Below are positions 60,640-64,000 of a stretch of DNA of 64,000 nucleotides, one piece after another. The position numbers and the translations under genes were made by a program. Positions within the stretch are counted from its first letter, which is position 1; the number at the start of each line of letters is the position of its first letter. The stretch covers positions 1 to 64,000 of the forward strand of contig JAODUO010000114.1 of the NCBI GenBank assembly GCA_025642075.2. The letters are read 5' to 3'. The notes below the pieces were generated by a model. That model saw nothing but the letters and a program-made list of their open reading frames with translations. It was not told where the DNA came from and made no database searches. The DNA comes from Ridgeia piscesae (lineage: Eukaryota; Annelida; Polychaeta; Sabellida; Siboglinidae).

Positions 60640-62586
60640 GATGGGACAAACACAGAATGGTTGTGGATTTAGACAGGTTTACAGTTTGCACTTAATTAAA
60701 CATAATAGACAGGGATTTAGCAGCTAACCGCCCAGACCCAGTCAGGATTCTGGATGTTGGAAATATGACCAGTCATTCACACCATACTGACAGAGCAAAC
60801 AGTACAGGTGGGGCTGTGGCCTGGCTTGCTAAAATTACAAAGCAAGATGTTAGGGGATGCTTATCTCCTGCAGTGCTTCCCAGGGACTGTCACAATATAA
60901 CTTGTACTTTGTACTAAGCAGGAGGGTGAGGAGATGTTGCTTCTCTGGGAAGAGAAGGTATTAATTAGAGAAATCTGACTGAATATTTATTTAACTGAAA
61001 TGCTCAACAGTAATAGAAAATGAATACCTTGATTATTATTACATTTATTAGATTACTTCTAATATTGCTATTTTTATCTGTCTAATATATTTGCTTGCAA
61101 CTGTTCATATGAAAAAAAATTAATCGTGAGAAGTAATCGTGAGTACGATTACTTTGGTAACTACAATTTCTTATTTCATGAATCAGTTCAATAACTGTAT
61201 TGTAATTACTACCGTTTGGGTTTTCTACCTTATACCTAAAATTAATGACTAAATCAATGTTCTTATGGTATGGCCATTACTTATCAGTAACAAAACATTT
61301 CTTGTAATTGGTGATAGAGTGTAGTTACATGATACTAATGTTGGAGCACTATGTGAATTTGTGTATCACCACTAGTAGACACTAGATATTTATTCACGTA
61401 CATTCATTGTAAGCAAACACTCTATGTGTGCCAACTTCCTGTAATATATCGCTGGCAGTTCATAAAGCGTGTGGACACGCCTGTTCGCTGTACAGCTCAT
61501 TACAGATGACGCTAGCAAGTGTGCACCGCACAATAGCCAAAATTAATTTTATTTGTGCCGCAAGCCACCTTGGTAGGCATGCATGGCTTGGCTTGAATGA
61601 GAAGAACATTGGTGGGGGTGGTGGTTGGGTTTGTGGGGGCGTTATATGACTGCGGCTGGAATAATGGAGACTGCTTCCTCACTGGTTCATGACTTCATGT
61701 GGCGCTCGATGTTTTCTAGAGTGACTCACGCCGCATATTTCTGTACATATCATGACTGGTGGACTTGGGCTATTTCTTACCACTACATGTGTGAAGGGTG
61801 TCATATCTGGATGTTGTGACTGTGTCTACACACGTGTCTGTGTGTACTGTGTAGTGATCGAAAAAAGTGGTGGAATCTGTTGGCGTTATGTCGTGATTGG
61901 TGCACGAACTTTACACGATGGTACTGGTAGGTCTTTCTTGTAGAGTTACGTAGTGTTGATAATAGGTGGGGCACTACTGGTATTGTTTATGAAGGCTGTA
62001 TTGATAGTAACAGGGTGTATATTTGGACTGGAATGCAGTGTTTACATTTGTACATCTACAGAAGTAATTTTTGTTTGTTCTGGTTTGATTACTCATTTCT
62101 ATAGGGACAAAGGTGCTATTGGTTGTTTTAATTGGGTTGTCTTTGTACCATGATAAAAGTGAATATGGGACAGAATTTTCAAGAAGATTTAACAAGCTTA
62201 ATGTCGTTAGTATTTATTACCTAAAATAGACTTAGCCTGGCTCCGTCGCTTCACAAGGTGCAATAAACTTGGCCACGCCCAAGTTGCTCGCCATAATTAA
62301 TTAAATGAAAAAATTACCTATCCCTTACAACTCCCACTACCTTATCCAATCACTGAGCTTCTTCTTCTCACTTGGCGCCGCCATTGTATAAGTCTCACCT
62401 TCGAGTAGCTCTATATTTTATCAGTTTATTTAGCTGATATCAAATTTTTGTTAAACCGAGTTATAGTGTATCGTTTTTATTATCACTTCTGTTATATAGT
62501 GGACTATTTTTAGAACTCTTTTCAGTTGTATTTTTCTATCAATCAACCATTGTTCGACTTTGCCCTTTCAATTTTAGCTAATTGTC
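60640..62586. other. No gene recognised
   Basis: Unique sequence with moderately GC-rich parts (60720-60950, 61430-61960). Open frames of 60-75 codons lie on both strands, in conflict with one another. The pyrimidine-rich stretch from 62290 to 62580 may be the leader of the retrotransposon fragment that follows. Confidence 0.35.
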
Positions 62587-62752
62587 ATGGCTGATTACTC
62601 GCGGCGACCATGCCACCGGAGCAAATGCCTGTCTGCACTATACTCATGCGCAGCGGTGATAATCATCCGAACAAGTGTCGCTCTTGTCATGGCTGTACAG
62701 TCGACAACAAGTGTGACATTTGTTCACAATGGACAGACGTAGTTTGGGCATG
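62587..62752 (+). pseudogene. Retrotransposon gag-like zinc-motif fragment
   Basis: A frame from ATG 62610 contains HPNKCRSCHGC, then NKCDICSQWTD: a CxxCxxC...CxxCxxW arrangement like that in DIRS/Gypsy-type gag proteins. An overlapping frame from ATG 62587 suggests a frameshift. It is cut off at 62753 by a long-TIR element. Only this short piece is recognisable, so the family is uncertain. Confidence 0.4.
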
Positions 62753-64000
62753 TGTCAGATAGAATATTGACCCGCGTAGAAAAGTGACCCTGGGGTCAAA
62801 ATACTATAATAGAAAATTGACCCGATGTGGAAAAATGATCCACTCCTTGTTTCTTCAGGGATTTTTCTTTTTTGTGTGTATTTGAGTATTAATCACATTG
62901 AAGGTAATGTTTTGTTTATATTTATGCAACATTGCACTTTAATACATAAATAATAGTATTGTTATGCCATAAAACAATTCAGTAAAAGATCTCTTTTTCA
63001 AACTGATACTGCTCAGTGGGAATATTGACACTTGCACCAACACCAGTATTTTATTTTGTGTCCAATTTCATGGAAAACATTCTGCTTGGTCCACATTCTG
63101 TTAAATGCCTTAGGCAAATGAAATGAGGTGGGGGGGGGTCATATTTCTATGGTATAGTATGTTGACCTGTGTTCCATAATCGTAAATGTTATAAAAATGT
63201 TTGTCAGTTTATATGGTTATGTGATGGTGTATGATTCATACAAGCATCATAGTAAATATCCATTTGATAATCACCAAAATATGTTTATGGTATAGTATAA
63301 TGACCCGGGGGCCGGGGCTCATAATAGTACATGTTATACAAAAATTGCCAATTTATATGGTTATGTGGTGGTATATGATTCATACAAGCATCACAGTAAA
63401 TATTCATTTGATATCATTACCAAATAAATGTTTTACAGCGGTGGGGGGTCACATTTCTAAGGTATAGTACAATGACCCGTCTTGTTATACATAGAAAACT
63501 GTAAAGCTTTGTCAATTTGGATGGTTATGGGCTTGTAGTTTTATCATAAAACTACAAGCATGTAACTATCCAAATTGGCAAAGTTACAGTTTTCTATGTA
63601 TAACAAGCCACGGGTCAATATACTATACCATAGAAATGTGACCCCCCACCGCTACAGCCATCAAGAACAAACTTTTTGCAAATACCAGGTAGACATTTCT
63701 CTGTGATGTTTGTATGATAAAACTACAAGCCCGTAACTATCCAAATTGACAGTTTTACAGTTTTCTATGTATAACAAGCCACGGGTCAATATACTATACC
63801 ATAGAAATATGATCCCTACAGCCACCCAAAACAAAAGTTTTTGCTTTTACCAAGTAGACATTTCTCTGTGATGTTTGTATAATAAAACTACAAGCCCGTA
63901 ACTATCCAAATTGGCAAAGTTTTACAGTTTTCTATGTACAACGAGCCACGGGTCAATATACTATTCCATAGAAATATAACCCCCCACCCCTATGGCCATT
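62753..64000. mobile_element. Long-TIR element, inverted third copy, runs off the window
   Basis: Left end tgtcagatagaatattgacc. Then aaggtaatgttttgtttat...gcaacattgcactttaat and gtccaatttcatggaaaaca match the complement of 47790-47740 and 46110-46080, so it is inverted relative to 44538-48019. It lacks the piggyBac-like insertion. From 63130 on it has repeats with catatttctatggtatagta and the complement. It continues past the window end. Confidence 0.9.

Overview
This window is nuclear DNA from an animal, most likely a marine invertebrate; I cannot place it more closely. It is AT-rich and intron-split, has no bacterial-style operons, and carries two recognisable conserved animal genes in an ocean of transposon-derived sequence. 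The two genes are the last coding exon of RO60 (TROVE2, the Ro/SS-A RNA-binding protein) on the + strand at 4662-4794, and an apparently complete CACYBP/SIP gene (calcyclin-binding, Siah-interacting protein) on the - strand in five exons between 7863 and 11282. They are convergent, with about 3 kb between their stop codons. A third gene may begin at 23354 on the + strand: an 11-codon first exon inside a YY1-like start-site motif, whose later exons I could not find.

Layout. 1-4368: a 21-bp C-rich minisatellite inside the last RO60 intron. 4662-6005: RO60 terminal exon and 3' UTR. 7568-11282: CACYBP. 11520-23100: mixed repeats (LINE fragments, a hairpin-bearing tandem repeat, three copies of a ~650-bp repeat, a 1.3-kb long-inverted-repeat element, TA microsatellites, a cluster of perfect palindromes). 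23090-23390: promoter-like region and first exon. 23810-64000: almost wall-to-wall DNA transposons, many nested, with short unique islands.

The transposon content is the striking part. Target-site duplications and terminal inverted repeats can be read directly for many elements: two full-length 2.3-kb hAT-type copies in opposite orientation 12.2 kb apart (25602-27942 and 40174-42454), each with a perfect 8-bp duplication and an internal 9-bp satellite that resembles its own termini; a family of hAT-type elements starting CAGGG (for example 28795-30603 and 37013-38287, perfect 8-bp duplications; 33690-38572, 7 of 8); a Mutator-like element with a 9-bp duplication (35071-35696); a piggyBac-like element at TTAA (46226-47724) whose empty site can be rebuilt from another copy of its host element; an 836-bp hAT-type MITE (59804-60639); and a 3.5-kb long-TIR element (44538-48019) that contains a perfect 88-bp palindrome and has relatives at 53299 and 62753. 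LINE reverse-transcriptase fragments lie at 11520, 20850, 56325 and 58330.

I see no evidence of a dedicated new defence or metabolic system. The best candidates for something undescribed are the satellites apparently seeded from transposon ends, the perfect palindromes, and unexplained minus-strand open frames inside the 4.9-kb hAT-type element.
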